This document shows, one piece after another, positions 1 to 16,806 of a stretch of DNA of 64,000 bases; the stretch's first letter is position 1; every line of letters begins with the position of its first letter. The translations under genes and the position numbers were made by a program. A model generated the notes under the pieces. That model saw nothing but the letters and a program-made list of their open reading frames with translations. It did not search any database and had not been told where the DNA came from. Origin of the DNA: Latrodectus hesperus (Eukaryota; Arthropoda; Arachnida; Araneae; Theridiidae); contig CM075857.1 in assembly GCA_037975125.1 (NCBI GenBank), positions 42,545,172-42,609,171 of the forward strand, in the 5' to 3' direction.

Positions 1-1329
1 GTTTTTTATGCTCTTGTATAAATAGATTTACGTAATTAATAAAGGTTTTATTTATGCTTTTTTATTCATTATTTGTGAACCATATACGGAAGTGAAAACT
101 CTAAATTAACTTTACTCTGGTAAATATTGAAATTCATATTTTTTGAAAATATCTGTGTTGAAAACATTACATAAAGATATAATTTTGAAGTGTACTTTCA
201 ATGTAGTTTAGTTATTTAAAATGATATTTTTTTATGTGTACTATAAGCAAATCAGTATAAATTTTCATAAACTGAAATTTTGAGAACTGCTCAGAAATAA
301 CTATGGGGCTGAAAACAAACCAAACTGACAAAATACATAATGGCAACACAACAGCTTAATAGAATTAGGAGAAGCGACAATAATAACAGCAATATTAATT
401 TTACAGCAATGACATCAGGCTTGTATTTCAAATGGTTTTCAGAAGAAAAATTTATATGCTTAAGGAATCAACCAGTATATAAACATATAAATTTTTCTCG
501 TCATAATCATCTGAAATGCAAGACATATTCATTATTGCTGTTAAACTCAAAATAAGGGCTATGTTATCTATATGATGTCAAGATTACATATATTTTGGCA
601 AAGAGTATTATATTCATCTTCAAAAAAACACACTTATAATCGCACCATTCAATTATGAATCATATTGAATTTGGCGAAATCATTACGACTTTGAATCTAT
701 TTGAAGTCTGAGACAATTAGAACTTTTCCATCGCGATATTTCAATGAACTCAATTTAATTTTAAACATATCTCATTTGAAAGGAAAGAAATAACGAGTCC
801 CCAATAAGAAATTCGCCAGGGAAAAATCTCGATCTAAAAGGGAAAGTGTGCAAATCTGTGACTCACGATCTCCGGACATCGTCGAATGTGGAACATGGAC
901 CCGTTCCCAGTATTGTCCACCACTCGAAAGTGGGTCTCTTGTTGACTGAGGAAAAAGGGAGAGTGTGTGCCCAGCCAAAAGCGTCTAATTGTTTGGAAAA
1001 CGGGTATTGTTTGAGGAGTATATTGTCTATTTCCTCAACCTTCGACGGCTGATTATCAGAAAATGGCTAAATATCCCACGCATAGTGTGGAATGTGAAGA
1101 AGCAACTCGAAACGGATTGAGAAATAATTTCCTGAAGTTATTTTCCATTTACTCGATTATCCTGTTTGGATTAGTAAACAAAAGTTTATTTCCGTCAAGT
1201 TTTACCACGCATTTGCTTTTTACATAACTTGTTGCTGCATAACAAACAAATTTAGAGCAAAAAGAGTTTTACAATATTCCTGATCTGTTATAATTTTTTT
1301 CCTATTTTGGTATCTATAATTTTTGTTAT
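1..1329. other. AT-rich noncoding stretch with one GC-richer patch
   Basis: No gene, RNA or transposon is recognisable here. Short ORFs such as the one at 340-555 have no family resemblance and AT-driven composition. At about 840-1075 the base composition becomes more balanced, with several CpGs, and small ORFs open on both strands (846-1052 + and 772-978 -). Opposite-strand ORFs of this size are expected by chance when stop codons are rarer, so I do not call a gene. The patch resembles the other GC-richer islands in the window. Confidence 0.5.
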
Positions 1330-1344
1330 TTGTGAAACGGAAAT

Positions 1345-1755
1345 AATTTGCATATAAAATGTTTTGACATTGTGTTTATTTAGAGAATTTGGGAATTATT
1401 TGCATTAAAATATGTTGAAGCCGTCAGAGTAAGAGGATTGGAAATCAGTGGCATTGAAATATTTTGACACCGTTAACATTAGAAAAAGTGGAATTATATA
1501 TTTGCATTAAAATATTCCCCAGCTTTTAAAATCATGGAATCGAGAATCATTTGCATTAAAATGTTTTGCCATTACTAAAATTCGAAAACTTTGAATCATT
1601 TAGTTAAAATGTTCTGACACTGCCAGAATTAGAGAAAGAAAATTATTAATTTAAAAATATTCTGCTTTCATTAGAATTCAAGAATCGAAAATGATTCGCA
1701 TCAAAATGTTCTGACACACTTTAAAGAATAGGAAGTTATTTATATTAGCGTGTTC
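1345..1755. repeat. Diverged tandem repeat, ~50-bp unit, about 8 copies
   Basis: A core resembling GCATTAAAATGTTCTGACAC recurs with aaaat beginning at 1356, 1407, 1457, 1509, 1558, 1606, 1654 and 1703. The spacings are 51, 50, 52, 49, 48, 48 and 49 bp. Between cores a second conserved part resembles gaattagagaa followed by a gaatc-like motif. A weaker ninth copy may follow near 1750. The copies differ by many substitutions, so the array is old. It has no coding potential. Confidence 0.8.
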
Positions 1756-2075
1756 TTACAATGTCGTTATTAAAGATTTGAGAACTGAATACGGATTAAC
1801 ACAGCTCGCAAGAACAGAATACCTATGATTCAATATTTGTACATAAATATCATGAATACGTATACGCAGTAAACTACTGATAATACTTTAGGTTAAAATT
1901 CCCTGATATTCCTTCAAAACTTATGGCATTTATCATAGAAATTATATCGAAGTCATACTTCGATCAATTTTATATAACAATTAATGTGCATGTTGAAACA
2001 TGCCAGCGATTTTTTATTTAAATCTGTGGAATAAATTGTTGTTGAAGAAAATGGTGAAAGACATAGACATAGATA

Positions 2076-2104
2076 CGAGGGTCACTCTGAAATTTTTGAG
2101 ATAC
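2076..2104 (+). repeat. Mariner terminal inverted repeat, left
   Basis: Begins CGAGGGTCACTCTGAAATTT directly after a TA. It matches the reverse complement of 3291-3319 at 27 of 29 positions, and the match stops abruptly after GATAC. This end lies downstream of the transposase stop codon. Confidence 0.93.
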
Positions 2105-2136
2105 AATTAGGTTTTTAAAGTTATACTTACAAAATT

Positions 2137-3149
2137 TTAGGTGTGTTCAAAGTAGTCTCCTCCAGCATCAATGCACTTTTGTAGACGAATTTTCCACAGA
2201 TATTAAATACCTCAAGCCATTCCTTTCTTCGAATAGAAGAAAAAAATGCATTTATAGCCACATCAATTTCTTCTTCTGAATGAAAACGACGTCCACGTAA
2301 GTTTTTTTTTTTTTTTTTTTTTTTGGATTAAAGAATAACCAAAAGTCGCACATAGCTAGATCAGGTGAATACGGCGGATGTTCGATCACTTTAATTTGTT
2401 TTTGTTTAAGAAACTCAACTGTTAATCCGGCTGTATGTGAAGATGCATTGTCATAGTGAAGCATTTGTCCCCTAACATTCAGTTCTTGTAGAATTTCTGG
2501 AAGACATTTAGTGGTATACCACTTTGCTGTTACTGTCTTCTGTCCTTCCAACTTGATGGCTTTGACCAATCCCGTACTTCTGAAGAAAACGGCATACATC
2601 ACTTTTTTCAGTGCGCGTTGTTTTTTCACAATTGTCGGCGTGGGATCATCTTCAAAAACCCATACTTTGATTTCTTGACGTGTTGGAACGTCAAAAAAGG
2701 TATGTACGTTTCATCACCTGTTACAATTTTAGAAATGATGCGGTGGCCACCATCATTCAGCATATTAAGAGTTTATTTACTGATTCTGACACGCTCTTCT
2801 TTTTGATGCTCAGTTAGATTATGGGGAACCCAACGGCAAACTGCTTTTTTCATATGTAATACTTCATGAATGATTTTATGTATGGCTGCGGATCCAATGT
2901 TAAGTTCCTTCTGTATCATTTGATAGGTACAGCGATTATCATCCATTAACATTTTTCGTATGGCAGACACATTATCCTCCCGGAAAAATGAAGAAAATTG
3001 CGACCTCTTCTAAATTCTCTAAACCATCTGAATACAGTAGCACGAGCTGGAGATTCATCAGCAAATGCTAATTGCAACCGTTGAACGCATTCTTCTTGAT
3101 TTAATTCTGCTTTGAAATCGTAGAAAATCATAGCGCGAAAATGTTCCAT
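2137..3149 (-). pseudogene. Mariner transposase pseudogene
   Basis: The transposase would bind the TIRs and cut and paste the element at TA sites. The start is placed at the Met of MEHFRAMIFYDFKAELNQEE, matching the usual N-terminal helix-turn-helix of the family; an in-frame Met lies 15 codons upstream. The N-terminal domain (about 2960-3149) is followed by a deletion and frame change after RRGRN, then AIRKMLMDDNRCTYQ and RWVPHNLTEHQK. All three catalytic acids remain: VTGDETY (about 2706-2740, usually GDETW), LHYDNASSHTA, and YSPDLAMCDFW, with 34 residues between the last two (D34D). They lie in different frames. A 23-base poly-T (2302-2324) disrupts the sequence after CDFWLF and replaces a short lysine stretch. 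The stop is at 2137-2139. The gene cannot make a full protein of about 340 residues. Confidence 0.92.
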
Positions 3150-3290
3150 TTCTCCATTTTCTCTTCTGTTTAAAATTTTTTCCACGCTAAACAAGTTGAA
3201 GTAAGTCAGTAAAAAATAGTCTTCTGTGTTAAAATACTTTGTACTTTAAAATTAAACCGTTATTTTTATTTTGTAAATTCTCGTCTGCGT

Positions 3291-3319
3291 GTATCTCAAA
3301 AATTTCAGAGTAATCCTCG
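3291..3319 (-). repeat. Mariner terminal inverted repeat, right
   Basis: The reverse complement reads CGAGGATTACTCTGAAATTT and onward, and it is followed on the plus strand by TA. This end lies upstream of the transposase start. Confidence 0.93.
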
Positions 3320-3489
3320 TATTCGCGATGGAGCTCTTTGTCTCTACCTTAGGTTATCATGTATTGCTCCACCACGTAATACATCTGGTTCTGACAGAAT
3401 TGTAACGAATTTTAAAAACAGAATTACAGTATTGTATTTCAGTAAATTTCTAACTTCGAAATTATAAATTTGACAGAAATAAAATATTA

Positions 3490-3745
3490 TCACCCCAGAT
3501 AGCCCAGGCTATTAGAAGCAACAGGCTAAGATGGCTTGGCCATGTCTGGAGAAACCGGGAAAACAACCCCACTAGAACCCCGAAGCACCCCGAGCACGAG
3601 GAAGACCCCCAACAAGAAATGACTGAAAATGACCTCAAGATACTGAAAGTTAGGAACTGGCGAAGTGTCACTCTGGACAGACTGGGCAGGAAAAAGCGTG
3701 CTGTAGAGGCAGCTAAGACCTGTTGTTACGCTATTAAAGAAGAAG
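3490..3745 (+). pseudogene. 3' coding tail of a non-LTR retrotransposon (LINE) ORF2
   Basis: An open plus-strand frame without a Met encodes AIRSNRLRWLGHVWRNRE, then DLKILKVRNWRSVTLDRLGR, KKRAVEAAKTCCYAIKEEE. An IR.NRLRWLGHV segment, followed by a basic linker and RNWR...A.DR..W, is typical of the C-terminus of LINE reverse-transcriptase proteins downstream of the RT domain. Only this tail is present, as expected from 5'-truncated insertion. The normal RGRP-type linker is degraded (PKHPEHEEDPQQE). A short GAA-rich tail (about 3735-3750) may mark the original 3' end. The exact clade cannot be told from this fragment. Confidence 0.8.
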
Positions 3746-4369
3746 AAAATATCATGGACAAAATATTTACAGAATTTCCATTATGCGAAATGACATGAAA
3801 TAAATATTACTCTGAAAATTGTAAAAGTAGGTTGGTTGTTCCTTAAAACTCCGAATAACCTTGGTTATAAGAATCTATATTAAGTATTTTGATCTTACTT
3901 ATAACAGATGATATAAGCATACTATACCATATATCTATATATACAGATAATATAATTATGTTTATGTAGAAGAGTATGAAAAAGAGCAAATAAATGCGAT
4001 AGGTGTACAATACAAGTTTCTCTGTCAAAAATGGAAGACAGAAAAATATTTTCAATGTTGTATGCTGATTTAAGATTAACCGAATGAATTTCACCTAAAA
4101 GATCGCTAATTCCATCGTCACTTTAAAATGATTTGATGTCTTTCGTTTTTGCATACTGTATTTTCCGAATGCACTATTTTTTACAATAAAATATCTATTT
4201 AGAACTATGCTGAGTGGAGATGGTAACAAGATAGGATATGGTTTGCTCTTCGGTTCAACAGTCCAGAGGTTCGTTTCTCAACTCATACTTTGCTGATTAT
4301 AGGGGTAGAAAATCCACTTTTAAATGCAAAAGAATTACCCTTGAGCGACAAAAAAGTAAATACTCCTTA
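3746..4369. other. Noncoding stretch, nothing recognised
   Basis: AT-rich DNA. The minus-strand ORF at 3843-4094 is hydrophobic and AT-driven with no family signature. At 4200-4330 there is tRNA-like or SINE-like sequence (CTCTTCGGTTCAACAGTCC) too degraded to call. Confidence 0.4.
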
Positions 4370-4625
4370 AGCCTTGTGCCCTTCAGTGTGAAAAATCTTA
4401 AGCTCGATCCTTAGTACTGTTACCCAACAGAAAATGAATGATACGCTTCTGCTTTCTGTATGCACGTTTGTCGTGTGGGTATTCGGGAGTTTTCCGGTTT
4501 TCCTCCCTTGTTTCTCATAAATACAACCTACTGGCTGTCCAAAAATCTTCCGGGCAATTTACGGGTTGTACGCCAAAAGGCTTTTCAGAAGTCTTCAATT
4601 GTTTGGCTGTTCACTATGCAGTATA
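4370..4625 (+). mobile_element. SINE-like remnant, family shared with the copy at 39218-39440
   Basis: A degenerate B-box-like stretch (AAGCTCGATCCTTAG near 4400) is followed by a body containing TGTATGCACGTTTGTCGTGT and GGGAGTTTTCCGGTTTTC. The same order recurs near 39310-39365 as CTGCATGCACGATTGTC, then GTGTGTAC and GAGTTTTCCAGGTTTTC. That shows a dispersed family. The promoter-like head is badly mutated, so transcription is unlikely. Confidence 0.6.
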
Positions 4626-4639
4626 AAAGCAAATGCTAG

Positions 4640-4745
4640 CCTTCTGGTAGAATAGCGTTAATTCAGAGCGAAAAGTCTCGAGTTCGATACTAACCCCTGT
4701 GATGGGTACTGGTGATTTCCGGGTTTCTATTCAATTTAGGGATTT
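4640..4745 (+). mobile_element. Second SINE-like remnant with B-box
   Basis: TAGAATAGCGTTAATTCAGA followed by TCTCGAGTTCGATACTAACC looks like a decayed tRNA-derived head with a pol III B box (GAGTTCGATAC) at about 4679-4691. It is followed by GATTTCCGGGTTTC, reminiscent of the adjacent SINE body. It may be a tandem or nested insertion. Confidence 0.45.
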
Positions 4746-4749
4746 CGAG

Positions 4750-12429
<7,680 letters not shown>

Positions 12430-12965
12430 ACGCTTGGCAGCACATTCAAACGTATGTCATTTTCATTAGCCGTTGATCACTTCACTTCAGATCTCTTCGC
12501 GCGATGTCAATTAGTTTCGGTAGAGAAGACAGGCAGACGAATGAATCCTTTTTGCATCTGGTTCCCTGATAAATCTTCGACCTGGGGGCAAGGGGTGTTC
12601 CTTCCGCCGGATGAATCCGTTCGCGTGGCCCCCTCTGCAGCAGCTGCTATAGCGTCGTCTGCCGCGGCGCGTGGCCTGCACGAGTTGCGGTCGCAAGAAA
12701 GGGAGTGAAAAAAATTCATTCTGTGTTCCCCCCCTATTTGTGTTATTACTTTTTACTCCTTCCTGTAATGGGTTGTTTCCTTTTCCGTTTTCTGGATAGG
12801 TAGAAGAAGGATTCCCCTTCTCTCCCGATTTCCGGTGAGCAAATCTTCGCGCGAGTTCAAGCGGAAGTGGCTTCCTACGCAGGCAGAATGCGAAAGGAGT
12901 TGACGTTTTGGAGGCAAACCCGACCGTTTTGACTTTGGTAAGGGAGAACGGTTGTAAACACTTCT
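12430..12965. other. CpG-containing GC-rich patch with ORFs on both strands
   Basis: This is one of the most GC- and CpG-rich parts of the window (for example GTCGTCTGCCGCGGCGCGTG near 12652). It holds a 152-codon minus-strand ORF (12511-12969) and an 84-codon plus-strand ORF (12454-12708). I recognise neither product. The minus-strand product is Arg/Pro/Ser-rich with no domain or signal. A GC-rich patch opens long ORFs on both strands by lack of stop codons, so a noncoding CpG island-like or regulatory element is at least as likely as a gene. Confidence 0.4.
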
Positions 12966-14139
12966 TCATAAAATGACGAGAAACGCTTTAGAAACTTCTT
13001 ACGTTTATTCCAACTGAAAACTTAACAAACAAGATTTTTCACTTAATATCTTGTTAAATTAGATGTAAAGCAGTCTTTTTTTTTAAAATATAAGTATGTC
13101 AACAGTATCAAATAAAATATTAGAACATCACAATGTGATAGTTAGAACTGTAAAAGATTTTAACACAATATAATTAAAAATACTTTTAGAAATGTTCGAT
13201 TGAAACATCAGTTAATTATCTTTTGAATACTTCTTGCAAATTCCTTTAAACCCGATCAGTCGAGATCGAATCGAGACCGATTTCCTTTAAAGCATCAACG
13301 CTAACTATTTTTGATTGTTGTATAGCTAGTTGATTTTTCAAGTATTATCCAAGGCCAACTATAATTGAGTGTGGGTTCGACTCATAGTGCAACTCACTGG
13401 CTGCTACTGGAGGCTTAGGATTTCAAAAATTAAATTGACAAAAGGAATTGATTTCGTTTCATTTCCCTTGACCCAATCAGAAACCATTGCGCAAGAGAGA
13501 CTGTACACCATAAATATTCCTATAAGTCAGTTTGCTAGTGGCGAATACAAAGGAAGAACCATCTTTTGTGCCAATTTTATCATTCAACTGTGGTTCAGAC
13601 GTCGAATTTGTCACTTTATCTTAGTTCAAAATTACGAAGTGATTGGCTGTGTTTAGTGGCTTCGATTGGTAGAAATAGGCAGTCGTAAACGCACATAGCT
13701 TAACCAGTCCAGAAACTCTTCTCGTTTTGATTAGATACGAATGGTAGTTACTTATAAGCCGCCTATCTTTGCTGACTTCCAGTCCTCGAAATCACCAAAC
13801 TGAGATTGATAATTTCGTGGATTAAATTTCTGTCTCACTTCTGAACTACGCTCTGAATATCTGAGAGAGGTTCTCTTCATCAAACTTCCATATCCCATTA
13901 CTATTAATACATAAGACTGAAATGAATGAAATGCATACAGCTTCTCAACTATATCTGAGTGAGGCAAGATAGATTTATGGTATTTATGTAGTTATATGCC
14001 ATGCTAGATTTAATTAACTGAACTATTTGCGAGGATCTGAGACAGTAACACTTATTTTGAAGCTTGACGATTGACCAATCAAATATCTGAACCGTCGTAT
14101 TCATTTTTTATATTATACCAGAGATAAAATAGTTAACAT
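12966..14139. other. Noncoding; possible degraded SINE head near 13320-13390
   Basis: No coding feature is supported. TAGCTAGTTG (about 13323) and GTGGGTTCGACTCA (about 13371) are spaced like pol III A and B boxes and could be a worn tRNA-derived head. The 95-codon plus-strand ORF at 13369-13656 has no recognised similarity. Confidence 0.35.
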
Positions 14140-14623
14140 CAGTGTTTCTCAACCACTGGCACTGAACTGGCACCGCACCCACGAAGTATCCAGCAATCTG
14201 TCCAAAATCCAAAGTGTCATCGGCCGACAACTGATATTAAAACAGCACCTAGATATCAATAACTATAGCTTAGAAAAATACCAATAGTTTAGAAAACATA
14301 TAATTGGTCATGAAATATATAACAAACTGATAACTGTGTACCTAATCGCTTTTCATAATTTGCCATGCCGTACACTTAACTCATCAGTTCGTGTGCCCTT
14401 CTGTGCCTTGAGTACCAGTGATTACTTGAATGCTGAATATCTATCATAGTGATTTATAAAATTATTTCAATTCTCCAATTTTTCTTTAAAAATTATTTTT
14501 GTTTTCATGATTAATTCATGTGAAAAAATTGTGCCAATGGGTCGAATTATTAAACTTACCAGTCTGCGAAAACGTACCAAAATATTTTACTGGTGCTTGG
14601 AGGGAATCTAATGAGAAACACTG
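14140..14623. mobile_element. hAT-type nonautonomous DNA transposon (MITE-like)
   Basis: The left end is CAGTGTTTCTCAACCACTGG and the right end, reverse-complemented, is CAGTGTTTCTCATTAGATTC. The shared 12-bp inverted repeat CAGTGTTTCTCA matches the known CAG.G.TTCTCAACC style of hAT termini. The flanking octamers GTTAACAT (14132-14139) and GTTTAGAC (14624-14631) agree at 5 of 8 positions, compatible with an aged 8-bp hAT target duplication. The 484-bp interior has no transposase frame. The right flank GTGCTTGGAGGGAATC is also typical of hAT subterminal sequence. Confidence 0.72.
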
Positions 14624-14631
14624 GTTTAGAC

Positions 14632-15014
14632 CATAATTAATTCATGAAATAGTCTTCTTCGAATCAGAGTTGAACCCTATGGTAAGCCCACAGAATACCT
14701 TAAACTAATATTACCTTGGTATATAAGAGTTTACAAAAATATTATATTCTCTCTACTGACATAATAAATCACACTCACAAACTAATTTTAAAACTGAGCA
14801 GGAAGCCGCTTATTCATATCTGATACAATTATCTTCATAGATAAAAATCTAATTAAACTTGTTTGATCACACTGCAGCCAAATATTATAACTTTTCATAA
14901 TTGTTTGTATAATCCAAGAAGATATGTTAATTTTTACACTTATTTATCGAAGTGTCTTCTATATAGAGGAATGTGATGAGAGGTACTCCATAATCGAATA
15001 TCATCCTAAATATA
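14632..15014. other. Noncoding spacer between two transposons
   Basis: AT-rich DNA with no ORF, RNA or repeat that I can identify. It ends at the TA target site (15013-15014) of the next element. Confidence 0.5.
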
Positions 15015-15212
15015 CCGGGTGGCCATAATTAAACTGACAGTGTTCTGTAGCGCGATCTATTTGCGAGAATGACGCCACATTTTGTAGGAAGATTAAACAA
15101 GACGGGGGACAAAAGATTCCGCAAAAAAACAAATTAGTTCCAAAAGTCACCGCTAGGGGAATATTTGGCGCTGTGTAATAGAAAATAGAGTTTTAACAAA
15201 TGCAAATTAATA
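15015..15212 (+). repeat. Long terminal inverted repeat, left arm
   Basis: Begins CCGGGTGGCCATAATTAAAC and ends GCAAATTAATA. Beyond this the match to the other arm weakens, though related sequence (TTCCTTTTATTATGCAC versus ACCTTTTATTTTGCATT) continues for another ~30 bp. Confidence 0.92.
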
Positions 15213-15462
15213 CGGAATAAAATTCCTTTTATTATGCACATTTTCTGATGTAGTTCAAGTGCAATATGGCAACACTTTTAAAAAAGCGTAAAATCTACAT
15301 AAACACCGATAAAGTCTCATGATTTGGAATATCACGTACGCTGAGCAAAAGAAGTTCTTTATTCAAATTTCACTTTACATCTATTGGCACAGTGCCAGCC
15401 ACTTGGATTTTAAAAGGCAATGTGTTACGTTTCGAATCAATCAGATTGAAAGTTTATGTGCA

Positions 15463-16588
15463 ATGTCTCCTTCTTTGGTCGAGCGTGCGTTACTGGTCAA
15501 ATTCTTTTACCTCAACCAGTGCAACGCGTCAGCCACTCTTCGTGCTTTTAGAACGCACAAAACAATGCGTAAAGGTAACGGTTCTGTGTCAGTTAATGGG
15601 CTAAAAGCAATGGTTGTGACGTTTGAGAAAACAGGTTCTCTGAAGGTTCAGTCAGGCAGAGGACGAAAACCTGTACCACAGGATACAATCGAAGCAGTTG
15701 CCATGGCGATTGTCGAAAGAGGACCAGATAATATTGCTGCCACCTCTAGCGCTTATGGAGTAGCTCGGAATATGGATATGCCTCACAGTACGGTATGGAA
15801 AATCTTACGAAAGATTATCAACTTCTATCCGTACAAGATCAGCCGTGTACAGGAGTTACTGTACCCCGACTATGATAAGCGATTGACTTTTGCTCTCACC
15901 TTTCTTGCCAGAATGGAGGTGGATGATGCTTGGCCGTGGAAAATCTTATAGGGAGACGAGGCCCACTTTTACTTGAATGGAACTGTGAATACCCAGAACT
16001 GCCGAATTTGGGATGACAAATCACCACATGCAATCACAGCAGTTCCCTTACATTCACCAAAGGTAACTGTTTGGTGTGGGTTCACAGCGGAATTTATCGT
16101 AGGTCCACATTCTTCTATGAGAACATTACCCCGACAGGACCGGAAACCTGTTCTGTTACCGGAGAGAAATATCGCCACATGTTGAACAGCTTTGTCATTC
16201 CGGCACTTCAGCAAAGACAATGTCTGGGAGAAATCATTTTCATGCAAGATGGAGCACTTCCTCCACACGTTGCTGTACGGGTGCAACAGTTGCTACGACA
16301 GAAATTCACAACAGAAAGAGTCATTAGCCGCTACTTTTCAACTGCATGGCCACCTCGGTCGCCTGATCTTACACCATGCGACTTCTGGCGGCAATGGGGT
16401 TACCTTAAATCCAAGGTCTACCAAGGAGTGGTCCAGGACCTGGGTTGAGGGATAACATATCACGGACTGTACGGGAGATTCATGCAGACATGTTACTTTC
16501 TGCTGTTGTGCATACTGTGGTGCACAGAATGCAATATGTGGTCCACAACAACGGCAGCCTCATGGAACCTCATTTGAATGCAAAATAA
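15463..16588 (+). pseudogene. DUF4817/DDE-type transposase pseudogene
   Basis: The start is placed at MSPSLVERALLVKFFYLN, matching the N-terminal DUF4817-like helix-turn-helix; the longer ORF upstream to 15319 has no family character. Residues about 60-160 carry GRGRKPV, HSTVWKILRKI and LARMEVDDAWP. The frame is cut by TAG at 15949-15951, where relatives have Trp before the first acid (DEAHF). It then continues through VNTQNCRIW and VTVWCGF. An apparent 2-base CA insertion near 16106-16109 shifts the frame; the next frame carries PTGPETCSVTGEKY, FMQDGALPPHVAV and PPRSPDLTPCDFW. Another frameshift near 16440 leads to HTVVHRMQYVVHN and TAA at 16586-16588. The three catalytic acids survive in two frames. 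In this copy 43 residues separate the second and third acids. Confidence 0.9.
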
Positions 16589-16599
16589 AAGGTAATTTG

Positions 16600-16806
16600 T
16601 ATTAATTTGCATTTGTTAACACTCTATTTTTTATTACACAGCGCCAAATATTCCCCTAGCGGTGACTTTTGGAACTAATTTGTTTTTTCGCGGAATTTTT
16701 TGTCCCCCGTCTTGTTTAATCTTCCTGCAAAATGTGGCGTCATTCTCGCAAATAGATCGCGCTACAGAACACTGTGAGCACTGTCAGTTTAATTATGGCC
16801 ACCCGG
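16600..16806 (-). repeat. Long terminal inverted repeat, right arm
   Basis: This is the reverse complement of the left arm with scattered mismatches. A short internal duplication creates CAGTGCTCACAGTG where the left arm has only CAGTG. The transposase stop codon (16586-16588) lies just inside this arm. Confidence 0.92.

Larger units (their letters stand above)
2076..3319 (-). mobile_element. Mariner-family DNA transposon, defective, with both ends preserved
   Basis: A 1.24-kb element is bounded by 29-bp terminal inverted repeats (2076-2104 and 3291-3319) that differ at two positions. It is flanked on both sides by TA (2074-2075 and 3320-3321), the target duplication of the Tc1/mariner superfamily. 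The transposase reads on the minus strand and is broken. Size, TIR length and D34D signature fit mariner elements. Near-identical ends beside a decayed gene suggest moderate age and possible past mobilisation in trans. Confidence 0.95.
15015..16806 (+). mobile_element. IS630/Tc1/mariner-type transposon with ~200-bp inverted repeats, DUF4817-type transposase
   Basis: A 1792-bp element is flanked by TA (15013-15014 and 16807-16808). Its ends, starting CCGGGTGGCCATAATTAAAC, form inverted repeats of 198 bp (15015-15212) and 207 bp (16600-16806). The length difference comes from an extra 9 bp (about 16773-16781, TGTGAGCAC region) near the outer part of the right arm. The arms remain closely similar over their whole length. 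The transposase reads left to right between them and is broken. The TA duplication and catalytic motifs place it in the IS630/Tc1/mariner superfamily. The long arms distinguish it from the 29-bp-TIR mariner elsewhere in the window. Confidence 0.93.

Noticed and set aside
3462..3671. 69-codon minus-strand ORF
   Set aside because: It is antisense to the LINE C-terminal frame, which has clear family motifs.
12511..12969. 152-codon minus-strand ORF
   Set aside because: No recognised domain, composition follows a GC-rich patch, and an opposite-strand ORF overlaps it. Without conservation or transcript support it is not called a gene.
15969..16286. 105-codon minus-strand ORF
   Set aside because: It is antisense to the DUF4817 transposase relic.
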